From Alphaproteobacteria bacterium (GTDB taxonomy: Bacteria; Pseudomonadota; Alphaproteobacteria; Rhizobiales; Rhizobiaceae): a stretch of DNA of 64,000 bases. The stretch is from NCBI GenBank assembly GCA_018823835.1, contig JAHJHT010000013.1, positions 124,001 to 188,000 on the forward strand, read 5' to 3'. Both the position numbers and the translations under genes were made by a program. Positions 54,360 to 63,185 of the stretch are shown here, in pieces. The notes under the pieces were generated by a model that did no database searches, was not told the origin of the DNA, and saw nothing but the letters and a program-made list of their open reading frames with translations. Each line of letters starts with the position of its first letter. Position 1 is the stretch's first letter.

Positions 54360-55211
54360 ATGAAAGAAGATTCCCCATTCCTCGTAACGGCCGACTGGCT
54401 CGAGGCGCATCTGAAGGATCCGGGTCTCAGCGTCGTCGACGGGTCGTGGTACCTGCCGGCGCAGGGTCGGGACGCGCGCGCCGAATACGAGGCCGCCCAC
54501 ATCCCGCGCGCCATCTTCTTCGACCACGACGCGGTGGTCGATCCGGACTCTGCCCTGCCGCATACGCTACCCGACGCGCGCACCTTCGCCCGCCATGCCG
54601 GATCGATGGGCATCGCCATCAGCGACACGATCGTCGTCTATGACGGTCCCGGGCTGTTCTCAGCGCCGCGGGTCTGGTGGATGTTCCGCGTCATGGGGGC
54701 GCAGAAGGTGTTCATTCTCGATGGCGGCTTCGACCGCTGGAAGAGCGAGGGCCGTCCGGTCACCGACGAGGCCACCAGGATCGCGCCCGACCTCTTCGAC
54801 GCGGTTCTCGACAAGACGCGCGTGGCGTCTCTCGACGCCATGCGGCGGATCGTCGAAACCGGCGAGAGCCAGATCGCCGACGCCAGGCCGGCCGGCCGCT
54901 TCGCCGGGGTCGATCCGGAGCCGCGGCAAGGCGTGCGCGGCGGCCACATGCCGGGCGCCCGCAGCCTTCCTGCGTCGCTGCTCTCGCGCGACGGCAGCCT
55001 GCTGCCGCCGGACCAGTTGCGCGCCTGTTTCGAGGCGGCCGGCGTCGATCTCGAAAGACCCGTCGTCACGTCATGCGGATCGGGCATCACCGCCGCGATC
55101 ATCACGCTGGCGCTCGAGACACTCGGCCATTCGGCGAACCGCCTCTATGACGGCTCGTGGAGCGAATGGGGCAGCAGATCGGACACGCCGGTGGAGACAG
55201 GCAAGGAATGA
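54360..55211 (+). CDS. sseA: 3-mercaptopyruvate sulfurtransferase
   Basis: Transfers sulfur from 3-mercaptopyruvate to thiols or cyanide. 283 residues forming two rhodanese domains: an inactive first domain with VVDGSWYLPAQGRDARAEYEAAHIPRA, and a catalytic second domain with Cys239 in the CGSGITA loop, which marks the mercaptopyruvate rather than the thiosulfate type. ATG 54360 follows AAGGGAGAA. It overlaps the GNAT gene by ATGA and is divergent from the DMSP-lyase-like gene. Confidence 0.92.
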   Translation: MKEDSPFLVTADWLEAHLKDPGLSVVDGSWYLPAQGRDARAEYEAAHIPRAIFFDHDAVVDPDSALPHTLPDARTFARHAGSMGIAISDTIVVYDGPGLFSAPRVWWMFRVMGAQKVFILDGGFDRWKSEGRPVTDEATRIAPDLFDAVLDKTRVASLDAMRRIVETGESQIADARPAGRFAGVDPEPRQGVRGGHMPGARSLPASLLSRDGSLLPPDQLRACFEAAGVDLERPVVTSCGSGITAAIITLALETLGHSANRLYDGSWSEWGSRSDTPVETGKE

Positions 55212-55777
55212 CCAAAGCAGCAAAGCGGCCCGAGGCGATCCCCGTCACGGTAACCTTCCTCGAAATGACCCGGCAGCCGGCGCACTACGCGCATCCACCG
55301 ATGAACCGCCACATCGCGCTGATGAAGACGCGCGACATGCCGCTGCACTTCTACCGTTACCTGATGGACCGGGTCGGCCGGAAATGGCACTGGGTCAACG
55401 TGCTTCGGCTGAGCGACGAGGAACTCGCCGAAAAGATCCACGCCAAGGGCCGGGACATCCGGGTACTCTATCTCGACGGCGTGCCTGCAGGCTTCTTCGA
55501 CATCAATCCGCACCAGCCTGACGAGACCGAAATCGCCTATTTCGGCATGATGCAGCATGCCACGGGCCTCGGGCTCGGCCGCTGGTTCCTCGGCGCCGCC
55601 ATCGAGGCGGCCTGGTCGACCGGGCCGAAGCAGATTTCGGTCCAGACCTGCACGCTCGACCATCCGGCCGCGCTGCCGCTTTACCAGAAGCTTGGCTTCT
55701 CTCCGGTGGGCCAGCAGAAGGAAATGGTACAGCCGCTGACGCTGGCGGAACGCTCGAAGAGCGTCATGCGCGGCTAG
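55208..55777 (+). CDS. GNAT-family N-acetyltransferase
   Basis: 189 residues. The acetyl-CoA binding region is recognisable: GVPAGFFDINPHQ, then EIAYFGMMQHATGLGLGRWFLGAAIE (the P-loop-like GLGLG) and CTLDHPAALPLYQKLGFSPVG. The substrate is unknown. Translational overlap (ATGA) with sseA indicates a shared transcript. Confidence 0.88.
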   Translation: MTKAAKRPEAIPVTVTFLEMTRQPAHYAHPPMNRHIALMKTRDMPLHFYRYLMDRVGRKWHWVNVLRLSDEELAEKIHAKGRDIRVLYLDGVPAGFFDINPHQPDETEIAYFGMMQHATGLGLGRWFLGAAIEAAWSTGPKQISVQTCTLDHPAALPLYQKLGFSPVGQQKEMVQPLTLAERSKSVMRG

Positions 55778-55898
55778 GCGCCGAAGCTCCCTGGCAGGCA
55801 ATGCCGCCTGAATGCGGCGTTCACCGCGGCTTCAGCTTGCCTCTGCAAATGTGGGTCCAGTCGATGCGGGCGATGGCCCGAAACAATGGAGACCGACC

Positions 55899-56456
55899 AT
55901 GCTTACCCGCCGCTCTTTCGCTGCCCTTGCACTTGCGGCCCTCGCGTTCCCGTCGCTGGCCGCGGCCCAGTCAGCCACACCTTCGGCGAGCCAGATCGAA
56001 CGACAGCTCGAAGTGGCGCCACGCATGAAGATCCGCCCGGACCAGAGGGTCACGGTGCGGGAATTCAAGCGCCGGCCCGACCTGCGCCGCATGGCGCCCT
56101 CGATCGATATCCAGTCGATCAACTTTGCCTTCGGCTCGTCGGAAATCCCGCGCTCGCAATACGGCAAGGTCGAGAACATCGCCGATGCGCTCGATCGACT
56201 GCTCAGCCGCCGGCCCGGCACGAGGGTGCTGATCGAGGGCCATACCGACGCGGTCGGCTCGCAGTCCGCCAACCTGCTGCTTTCAGAGGATCGCGCCGCC
56301 TCGCTCAAGCGGACGCTGGTCCGGGATTTCGGCATCCCGCGCCGGGCGCTCGAAACCGTGGGCTACGGCGAGGACTTCCTGATGGTGCCGACGCAGAACG
56401 AGAACTGGCGCAACCGCCGCGTCACGCTGCGCCGCTTCGACGACTTCCTGGAGTAG
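55899..56456 (+). CDS. OmpA-family peptidoglycan-associated outer-envelope protein
   Basis: 185 residues with a signal peptide MLTRRSFAALALAALAFPSLAAA and, from about residue 75, an OmpA C-terminal domain: SINFAFGSSEIPRSQYGKVENIADAL, then IEGHTDAVGSQSANLLLSEDRAASLKRTL, whose Asp and Arg contact diaminopimelate in peptidoglycan. No beta barrel or lipobox, so it is periplasmic. ATG 55899 has GGAG upstream. Ends near a bidirectional terminator. Confidence 0.9.
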   Translation: MLTRRSFAALALAALAFPSLAAAQSATPSASQIERQLEVAPRMKIRPDQRVTVREFKRRPDLRRMAPSIDIQSINFAFGSSEIPRSQYGKVENIADALDRLLSRRPGTRVLIEGHTDAVGSQSANLLLSEDRAASLKRTLVRDFGIPRRALETVGYGEDFLMVPTQNENWRNRRVTLRRFDDFLE

Positions 56457-56518
56457 GCGCTAGCCGGAGCGGGAATCTGCCGCGTTCGCTGCCATACCGC
56501 GCAGCGGGGCAGGCAACG

Positions 56519-56556
56519 AAAAAAGGCCCGCCGCTCGATTGCGACGGGCCTTTTTC
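56519..56556. terminator. Bidirectional terminator between OmpA gene and beta-barrel gene
   Basis: GGCCCGCCGC (56525-56534) pairs with GCGACGGGCC (56541-56550), with one mismatch, flanked by A6 on the left and T5 on the right, so it has a U-tract in both directions for the two convergent genes. Confidence 0.9.
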
Positions 56557-56573
56557 AACGCAAGGTCTGTAGC

Positions 56574-57890
56574 TCAGTTGAACTTGTACTTCGCGCCGAG
56601 ACGGACGGTGTGGAAGGACGCTTCGCTTTCGAGGCTGCCGGGCGGTGCGCTGAGCAGCGACGAGAAGTCCTCGCTGTCGAACTGCGAATAGCGGTACTCG
56701 AGGTTGACCGTGACGTGTTCGTTCACCGCGGTCTCGAGGCCGCCGCCGACCGAGAAGCCGTGCGAGTCCCAGTCGTGAGTGAAGCCGACGCTCGACGCGT
56801 CGAGGTCGAAGTGCTGCCAGCTGTAACCGGCCAGGGCGTAGGCCAGGGTGCCGTCGTTCAGTTTCATGCCGGCCCGGGCAATGACATCGAAGCCATAGTC
56901 CGCGTCGATGCTGAAGGTGCCGGCGCCGAACGCACCGGTGTTGAGCTCGGTTGAAATACCCGAGTAGCGGCCGTCCACCATGATGCCGCCGACCCAGTTG
57001 CCGAAGTCATGATCGTAGCCAAGGCTCAGTTCGCCGAACACACCTTCGCCGCCGAGACCGTTGAACGTTATACCGCCGGGCGCGATGTTCGAGTTCAACT
57101 CGTGCACCACCGCGCCGGCGCCGAGCGCACCGCCTGCATAGAAGCCGGTCCAGTTGTACAACGGGACCTCAAAGCTGGATCCGCCGCCATTCTCCGCGCC
57201 GAAACGGTAGTTGGCCGCCACATGGAAGGTATGGCTCGACGAGGCGCTGTCGAGAAATCCGGGCGGCGCGCCGAACTCCTCGAGCGCGTTGAACGAACTG
57301 AACTGCGTGAAGCGGTATTCCGTCTTCAGCGTCCAGTTGCCGGTGATCACGCTCTCCATGCCGACGCCAAGGAAATAGCCGTCGCGGTCCCAGTCGAATT
57401 CGCCGCCGAGGCCACCGGCGTCGAGCTCCGCCTTCTGCCAGGCATAACCGCCGAGCACGTAGCCCAGCGTTGTCGGCGTAACGAGATAGCCGAGCCGCAA
57501 GCCGACATCGAAGCCGTACTTGTCCGTCACATCGACGTTGAGCGGAAGTGCCGGGATATCCAGCGTGGTCTCGATGTTGCCGTAGTGGGCGTCGGCGAAG
57601 GCGCCGACCAGGAAGCGGGGCGAAACCATGTAGTCGTAACCGACCGTGACTTCGCCGAAGAGGCCTTCGGCGCCGATACCGTCGAACGAGCCACCGGGAA
57701 CGAGCGCTGTGCTCAGTTTCGGCACGTTGGCGCCGAACCCACCGCCCAGTCCGACATAGAATCCACTCCAGTTGAAGCCGGTCTCGACTGGCTGTTCCGG
57801 GATCACCGCATCTGCGGCATGCACCGCCGTTGCCACGGTCGCGATTGAGACGGCTCCAAGCAGAAGACCACTGATTTTTTTCAACAACAC
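56574..57890 (-). CDS. Outer membrane protein with two tandem beta-barrel domains
   Basis: About 438 residues. Signal peptide LLKKISGLLLGAVSIATVATAVHA, then two homologous Hbp/Omp25-type 8-stranded barrels. Copy 1 begins FNWSGFYVGLGGGFG and copy 2 YNWTGFYAGGALGAG; both contain an EYRFTQF / EYRYSQF strand and an APPG-x-L-x-S turn (APPGFLDS, APPGSLES), and each ends in an aromatic residue near the copy end, finishing with YKFN. A single barrel of this family is about 200 residues, so the gene is an internal duplication. Start taken as GTG 57890 with GGTGGG upstream; GTG 57905 also possible. Confidence 0.85.
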   Translation of the reverse strand: MLLKKISGLLLGAVSIATVATAVHAADAVIPEQPVETGFNWSGFYVGLGGGFGANVPKLSTALVPGGSFDGIGAEGLFGEVTVGYDYMVSPRFLVGAFADAHYGNIETTLDIPALPLNVDVTDKYGFDVGLRLGYLVTPTTLGYVLGGYAWQKAELDAGGLGGEFDWDRDGYFLGVGMESVITGNWTLKTEYRFTQFSSFNALEEFGAPPGFLDSASSSHTFHVAANYRFGAENGGGSSFEVPLYNWTGFYAGGALGAGAVVHELNSNIAPGGITFNGLGGEGVFGELSLGYDHDFGNWVGGIMVDGRYSGISTELNTGAFGAGTFSIDADYGFDVIARAGMKLNDGTLAYALAGYSWQHFDLDASSVGFTHDWDSHGFSVGGGLETAVNEHVTVNLEYRYSQFDSEDFSSLLSAPPGSLESEASFHTVRLGAKYKFN

Positions 57891-58013
57891 TTTACCCACC
57901 CCCACGATTAACGCAGGGGAAGCTTATCAGTTCGTCTTCGCCGTTTCTGTAGCAAACGCGCAACAGATTGCGGCAGAAATCGGAAAACGTTGGGAAAATG
58001 GCCTTCGACGGGC

Positions 58014-58056
58014 AAAAAGGGCCGCGAGCTGCCCAATCGTGGGCACCCCGCGGCCG
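58014..58056 (-). terminator. Rho-independent terminator of ald
   Basis: GGCCGCG (58020-58026) and CGCGGCC (58049-58055) enclose an inner stem TGCCCA/TGGGCA. On the minus strand it is followed by CTTTTTG. It lies about 40 nt past the ald stop. Confidence 0.75.
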
Positions 58057-58093
58057 CCGGGAAACTGCTCTTTTTGAAGGGTTCGCGAACCGC

Positions 58094-59209
58094 TCAGGCG
58101 GCCAGCACGACCTTCGGCTCGGCCAGTTCGTAGCCCAGCGCATCGGCGACGGCGCCGTTGGTAATGCGGCCCTTGTGGACGTTCAGGCCGTTGCGCAGGT
58201 GCTGGTCGTCGAGGATCGCCTTGATGCCTTTGTCGGCAAGCTGCAGGCCGTAATGCAGGGTCGCATTGTTGAGCGCCTGGGCCGAGGTGATCGGCACCGC
58301 GCCCGGCATGTTGGCGACGCAATAGTGGATGATGCCGTCGACCTCGTAGGTCGGGTCGGCATGGGTCGTGGCGTGCGATGTCTCGAAGCAGCCGCCCTGG
58401 TCGATGGCGACGTCGACCAGCACTGCGCCCTTCTTCATGCCCGACAGCATTTCGCGGGTGACGAGCTTCGGTGCTGCGGCGCCCGGGATCAGCACGGCGC
58501 CGACGACGACGTCGGCCGAGAAGCATTCCTCCTCCAGAGCCTCGATGCTCGAGTAGCGGGTGTGGACGCGGCCGTTGAAGATATCGTCGAGCTGGCGCAG
58601 GCGCGGGATCGAGCGGTCGATGATGGTGACGTCGGCGCCGAGGCCGACCGCCATCTTGGCGGCATGCAGGCCGACGACGCCGCCGCCGAGCACGGCGACC
58701 TTGGCCGGCAGCACGCCCGGCACGCCGCCGAGCAGGATGCCGCGGCCGCCATTGGCCTTCTGCAGCGCGGTCGCACCGGCCTGGATCGACAGGCGACCGG
58801 CGACTTCGGACATCGGCGCGAGCAGCGGCAGGCCGCCGCGGTCGTCGGTCACGGTCTCGTAGGCGATGGCGGTGACGCCGGAGGCGAGCAGGCCCTTCGT
58901 CTGCTCCGGATCGGGCGCCAGGTGCAGATAGGTATAGAGGATCTGGTTATCGCGCAGCTGCACCCACTCGCCGGGCTGCGGCTCCTTGACCTTGACGATC
59001 ATGTCCGACTTGGCAAACACGTCGGCGGCGGTCTTGGCGATCGTCGCTCCGGCCGCGCGGTAGGCATTGTCGTCAGCGCCGATGCCGGCGCCGGCGCCGG
59101 TCTCGATCAGCACTTCATGGCCGTGGGCGACGTATTCGCGAACCGCGCCCGGCGTCAGGCCGACGCGATATTCGTGATTCTTGATTTCCTTGGGGCAGCC
59201 GACGCGCAT
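58094..59209 (-). CDS. ald: Alanine dehydrogenase
   Basis: NAD-dependent oxidative deamination of L-alanine to pyruvate and ammonium. 371 residues with [20 protein letters not shown], the substrate Lys in [10 protein letters not shown], the Rossmann [20 protein letters not shown], and [27 protein letters not shown] at the nucleotide pocket. Divergent from a Lrp/AsnC gene by 154 bp, the usual arrangement for its alanine-responsive regulator (AldR type). Confidence 0.97.
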   Translation of the reverse strand: MRVGCPKEIKNHEYRVGLTPGAVREYVAHGHEVLIETGAGAGIGADDNAYRAAGATIAKTAADVFAKSDMIVKVKEPQPGEWVQLRDNQILYTYLHLAPDPEQTKGLLASGVTAIAYETVTDDRGGLPLLAPMSEVAGRLSIQAGATALQKANGGRGILLGGVPGVLPAKVAVLGGGVVGLHAAKMAVGLGADVTIIDRSIPRLRQLDDIFNGRVHTRYSSIEALEEECFSADVVVGAVLIPGAAAPKLVTREMLSGMKKGAVLVDVAIDQGGCFETSHATTHADPTYEVDGIIHYCVANMPGAVPITSAQALNNATLHYGLQLADKGIKAILDDQHLRNGLNVHKGRITNGAVADALGYELAEPKVVLAA

Positions 59210-59313
59210 CGTTCTCTCTCCTCCGCGGCAATGCAGCCGCTTTCTCCATCCGCAGAATGTACCAGATTGGGCACCGAACGTGTTTGCATATGTCGTTGCG
59301 TGGAGACGCTCGA

Positions 59314-59350
59314 TTCGCTAATCGTTGATCATCTGAGACGATTATTCGAA
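59314..59350. promoter_or_regulatory. Inverted repeat, candidate Lrp-type operator between ald and its regulator
   Basis: TTCG-CT-AATCGT, 12 nt, ACGATT-ATT-CGAA forms an extended inverted repeat at 59314-59350 in the divergent gap, 14 nt before the regulator's start. Lrp/AsnC proteins usually bind such dyads; binding here is inferred. Confidence 0.5.
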
Positions 59351-59363
59351 GGAAATTCGACGA

Positions 59364-59837
59364 ATGTCATTGGACAGGATCGATATCGCCATTCTCGACT
59401 GGCTGCAGCGAGACGGCAGGATGCCCAATGCGGCGCTGGCCGAAAGGGTCGGACTGTCGCAGTCGGCCTGCTCGCGCAGGCTCGACAATCTCGAGAAGTC
59501 CGGGGTGATCCGCGGCTACCACGCGCAGCTCTCCAACGCCGCGCTCGGCCACCAGATGACGGCAATCGTGCATATCTCGCTGTCAGGCCAGTTCGAGAAG
59601 ACGCTGTCCGACTTCGAGGCTGCCGTGAAGCGGTGCCCCAACATCCTCTCCTGCCACCTGATGTCGGGCGAGTACGACTACATCCTGCGCATCGCCGCGC
59701 GCGACCTGCAGGACTACGAGCGCATCCACAAGGAATGGCTGACAGCCATGCCGCACGTCACCAAGATCAATTCCTCCTTTGCGCTGCGCGAGGTCGTCGA
59801 CCGCACTTCCGTCGGCATGAAGCCCGAGCTCGCCTAG
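59364..59837 (+). CDS. Lrp/AsnC-family transcriptional regulator
   Basis: 157 residues. N-terminal helix-turn-helix (DIAILDWLQRDGRMPNAALAERVGLSQSACSRRLDNLEKSGVIRGY) and C-terminal RAM ligand-binding domain (HISLSGQFEKTLSDFEAAVKRCPNILSCHLMSGEYDYILRI). The divergent ald gene makes alanine the likely ligand and ald the likely target. GAAGGAAA precedes the ATG. Its TAG stop shares a CTAG with the convergent gene. Confidence 0.93.
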   Translation: MSLDRIDIAILDWLQRDGRMPNAALAERVGLSQSACSRRLDNLEKSGVIRGYHAQLSNAALGHQMTAIVHISLSGQFEKTLSDFEAAVKRCPNILSCHLMSGEYDYILRIAARDLQDYERIHKEWLTAMPHVTKINSSFALREVVDRTSVGMKPELA

Positions 59838-60496
59838 GCCTGTTCCGTGACGATCCGGTCCATCGGGATGTCGTGCGTCTGCGGGTAAATGGTGGCGATG
59901 CGCTGCATCTCGTAGCCGATGCCGATGACCAGCGGCTTTTTCGGCATCGCCGCCAGGGTGCGGTCGAAGAAGCCGCCGCCATAGCCGAGCCGGTAGTTCT
60001 GTGGGTCGACGCCGACGATCGGCGATATAACGACGTCCGGCAGCACCGGCTCGCCCTCGGCGGGAATGGGGATGTTCAAGACGCCTTTTTCCAGCCGGTC
60101 GCCGGGCTTGTAGGCACGAAAGACCAGCGGTTGCGCCTTCTCCACCACGACGGGCAGGGCGACGGCGCCGCCGCGATCGATCACCGAGGCCATCCAGGGG
60201 CGCATGTCCGGTTCGCCGCGAAACGGCCAGTAGAGGCTGACCAGGCGGCCGGCAACGTCACCGATGGCGGCGTCCAGCCCTGCCGCGATCTTCTGCGCCA
60301 TCGAGGCGCGCACATCGGCCGGGATTGCAAGCCGCGCCTCGATCAGGCGCGCCCGCTCGGCCTTGCGCCAGCGCGCCACATCGGCCCAGGGCGCGGCGTC
60401 GACGGGCCGCGCGGCACCATTGGCGTCGAGCTCGTGCATGAAACAGGGCGGCGAGGCGTAGTGCGCGCCTTCGCCGGCTTCGGGCTCGTCAGTCAC
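59834..60496 (-). CDS. 5-formyltetrahydrofolate cyclo-ligase
   Basis: Converts 5-formyl-THF to 5,10-methenyl-THF with ATP. 220 residues with RLVSLYWPFRGEPDMRPWM (substrate loop) and RLGYGGGFFDRTLA, the ATP-binding RxGxGGGxxD motif. About 45 extra N-terminal residues are non-conserved. A GTG at 60496 is chosen: AGGAG lies 9 nt upstream. Convergent with the Lrp gene through a shared CTAG. Confidence 0.92.
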   Translation of the reverse strand: MTDEPEAGEGAHYASPPCFMHELDANGAARPVDAAPWADVARWRKAERARLIEARLAIPADVRASMAQKIAAGLDAAIGDVAGRLVSLYWPFRGEPDMRPWMASVIDRGGAVALPVVVEKAQPLVFRAYKPGDRLEKGVLNIPIPAEGEPVLPDVVISPIVGVDPQNYRLGYGGGFFDRTLAAMPKKPLVIGIGYEMQRIATIYPQTHDIPMDRIVTEQA

Positions 60497-60858
60497 CTGC
60501 TTGCTCCTCTCCGTGGCGGGAAGGTTTAGTGCGCCTGCAGCCGGCCGGCACGCGCGATCGCGACATGCTGCGGCCGAATTCCCGGCCGGGTATTGCGACA
60601 AGGCGCGGCTATCTATGGGTGCAGAGCCGACTGGCCGGTCTCGCCTGGCTGGCCTTGGATCCATGCCGCGGGCCAGCGCAGCGCCCGGCTGATCAACCGA
60701 GGCGATGCGGGCAAAAGTAGTTGCCCAGCATTCCGCACAAGCTGATGACGCAAGGACAGTCATTGTGGTGTCATTGCTTCCTGCTGGACTTGCCATGACT
60801 TCGGCGCGAAACTTGCTGTCTCTGGCTCGGGGTATCGCTTCAGTTCACGAGGAAAATC
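60497..60858. other. 362-bp gap between divergent genes, with a stem-loop
   Basis: No convincing protein gene. It carries the promoters of the cyclo-ligase (minus) and CpdB (plus) genes. A hairpin is visible at 60705-60731: ATGC plus GGGCAA pairs with TTGCCC, one bulged A, and GCAT, 6-nt loop. In many bacteria 6S RNA lies next to the cyclo-ligase gene, but I could not recognise it here. Confidence 0.45.
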
Positions 60859-62838
60859 ATGTCCCATGTCGTTCTTCCGCTTTCGCGCCGGTCCTTCCTG
60901 GCCGGTTCTGCCGCTGCAGGCGCGCTGGTGATGCTGCATCCCTTCGCCGCCCGCGCGCAGGCCAATCAGGCGCATCTCAGGATCATGGAAACCACCGACA
61001 TCCATGTGAACCTGCTGCCCTATGACTACTACGCCGACAAGCCGAACGACACGATGGGTCTGTCGCGCACCGCCTCGCTGATCGACGCCATCCGCGCCGA
61101 GGCCGGCAACGCCATGCTGATCGACAATGGCGACCTTTTGCAGGGCAGCCCGATGGGCGACTACATCGCCTATGAGAAGGGCATGAAGGAGGGCGACGTC
61201 CACCCGATCATGAAGGGCATGAACCTTCTCGGCTACGAATGCTCGACGCTCGGCAACCACGAATTCAACTACGGCCTGTCCTTCATGGACAAGGTGATCG
61301 CCGGCGCCAATTTCCCCTTCGTCTGCGCCAATCTGGTGCGCGGCACGCAGTTGGCCTCCAACCCGCGCGACGACAAGCTCTATCTCAAGCCGTACGTGAT
61401 CCTCGACCGCACGATCAAGGACGGCGCGGGGACCGAGCAGCCGATCCGCATTGGCATCATCGGCTTCGTGCCGCCGCAGGTGATGATCTGGGACGCCAAG
61501 AACCTGACCGGCAATGTCGTGACGCGCGACATCGTCGAGGCAGCCAAGGCCTGGGTGCCGCAGATGCGCGAGGAGGGCGCCGACATCGTGATCGCGCTGT
61601 CGCATTCGGGCATCGACACCAAAGAAGACACGATGATGGAGAACGCGTCCTTCTTCGTCGCCGGTGTCGAGGGCATCGACGCCGTTTTCACCGGGCACCA
61701 GCATCTGGTGTTTCCGGGCAACAAGGATTTCCAGGATCTTGCCGGCGTCGATGCGGCAAAGGGCACGCTGCAGGGCACGCCGGCCGTGATGGGCGGCTTC
61801 TGGGGCTCGCATATGGGCCTCATCGACCTGTTGCTGGAGCGCGACGGCAGCACGTGGAAGGTGGTCTCGGCGACTTCCGAGGCGCGGCCGATTTACGAGC
61901 GCGTCGACAAGAAGAACGTGCCGACGGTCGAGGACGACCCGAAGGTGGTCGCAGCTCTGAAGGACGACCACGAGGCGACGCTGGAATATGTGCGCCGCCC
62001 GGTCGGCAAGAGTTCGGCGCCGCTCTATTCCTATTTCGCGCTGGTGGCCGACGATCCTTCGGTGCAGGTCGTCAGCCAGGCGCAGACCTGGTACATCACG
62101 GACCTCTTGAGGGAGACGCAGTGGAAGGACCTGCCGGTACTTTCGGCAGCAGCTCCCTTCAAGTCGGGCGGGCGAGGCGGCGCCGGCTACTACACCGACG
62201 TGCCGGCGGGCGACATCGCCATCAAGAACGTCTCGGACCTCTATCTCTATCCGAACACGGTGCGAGCAGTGGAGATCACCGGCGCGCAGGTCAAGGAATG
62301 GCTGGAAATGTCGGCCGGCATCTTCAACCAGATCGAGAAGGGCAAGGCGGACCAGCCGCTGATCAACCCGGACTTCCCGTCCTACAATTTCGACGTCATC
62401 GACGGCGTGACCTACAGGATCGACCTGTCGCAGCCGCCGAAATACGACCCGAAGGGCGCCGTGCTGAACGCCGGCTCGAACCGCATCGTCGACCTGATGT
62501 TCGACGGCAAGCCGATCGACCCGGCGCAGAAATTCGTCGTCGCCACCAACAATTACCGCGCCGGCGGCGGCGGCAATTTCCCCGAGATCAACCAGTCGAA
62601 GGTGATCTTCGAGGCGCCGGACACCAACCGCGACGTGATCGTGCGCTACATCGTCGACAAGGGAACGATCAACCCGACGGCCGACGCCAACTGGAGCTTC
62701 GCGCCGCTCGACGGCACCAGCGTCATCTTCGAGACCGGGCCCAAGGCGAAGGAGCACATCGCCGAGGTGAAGGGCGTGACGATCGAGCCGGCCGGCGAGG
62801 GCTCCGACGGTTTTGCCAGGTACCGGATCACGCTTTAG
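60859..62838 (+). CDS. cpdB: 2',3'-cyclic-nucleotide 2'-phosphodiesterase/3'-nucleotidase, Tat-exported
   Basis: Periplasmic calcineurin-like phosphoesterase of 659 residues that turns 2',3'-cyclic nucleotides into nucleosides. A twin-arginine signal (Arg10-Arg11, [13 protein letters not shown]) indicates export in folded form. Metal-binding motifs: TTDIHVN (Asp47, His49), NGDLLQG (Asp92), GNHEFNYG (Asn133, His134) and a later TGHQH segment. The C-terminal 5'-nucleotidase domain ends in a [12 protein letters not shown] region. Start 60859 is preceded by GAGGAAAATC. Confidence 0.93.
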   Translation: MSHVVLPLSRRSFLAGSAAAGALVMLHPFAARAQANQAHLRIMETTDIHVNLLPYDYYADKPNDTMGLSRTASLIDAIRAEAGNAMLIDNGDLLQGSPMGDYIAYEKGMKEGDVHPIMKGMNLLGYECSTLGNHEFNYGLSFMDKVIAGANFPFVCANLVRGTQLASNPRDDKLYLKPYVILDRTIKDGAGTEQPIRIGIIGFVPPQVMIWDAKNLTGNVVTRDIVEAAKAWVPQMREEGADIVIALSHSGIDTKEDTMMENASFFVAGVEGIDAVFTGHQHLVFPGNKDFQDLAGVDAAKGTLQGTPAVMGGFWGSHMGLIDLLLERDGSTWKVVSATSEARPIYERVDKKNVPTVEDDPKVVAALKDDHEATLEYVRRPVGKSSAPLYSYFALVADDPSVQVVSQAQTWYITDLLRETQWKDLPVLSAAAPFKSGGRGGAGYYTDVPAGDIAIKNVSDLYLYPNTVRAVEITGAQVKEWLEMSAGIFNQIEKGKADQPLINPDFPSYNFDVIDGVTYRIDLSQPPKYDPKGAVLNAGSNRIVDLMFDGKPIDPAQKFVVATNNYRAGGGGNFPEINQSKVIFEAPDTNRDVIVRYIVDKGTINPTADANWSFAPLDGTSVIFETGPKAKEHIAEVKGVTIEPAGEGSDGFARYRITL

Positions 62839-62849
62839 CGGCGGTCCGG

Positions 62850-63122
62850 CTACTGCGGCAGCATCTTGAGGCAGACGCCGGCGGCCTCGCCGGCAGCCTT
62901 GCCCTGCGACATGGTCAGCGTCCCGGCGGAGATCTGCTTCTTCACCTCGCTGACGACGATGTCCTTGGCGGTTGCGGGCGTCGGATTGCTGGACATGGTC
63001 TCGTCGTAGATGGTCTTGGCCGCCGGATCGAGGCCCGCCGCGCAGTTGTCGGCCGCCTGACGGTCGGCGCTCGCCACTGCGGTCATCGAAAGAAGCAATG
63101 CGGGTATCATGAGGGTTCGCAT
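62850..63122 (-). CDS. Small periplasmic protein, unknown function
   Basis: 90 residues with signal peptide MRTLMIPALLLSMTAVASA. The mature chain has two Cys (DNCAAG and GVCLKM) likely to form one disulfide, and is helical with a repeated Ala/Gly-rich pattern (AAKTIYDETM, SQGKAAGEAAG). No family recognised. GGAG lies 10 nt before the ATG. Convergent with cpdB. Confidence 0.75.
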   Translation of the reverse strand: MRTLMIPALLLSMTAVASADRQAADNCAAGLDPAAKTIYDETMSSNPTPATAKDIVVSEVKKQISAGTLTMSQGKAAGEAAGVCLKMLPQ

Positions 63123-63185
63123 GGCTCGTCTCCTGCCTTGTTGGAACATGCCGGCCCTCGCTACGGGACCTTTGCCCTGCCAGCT

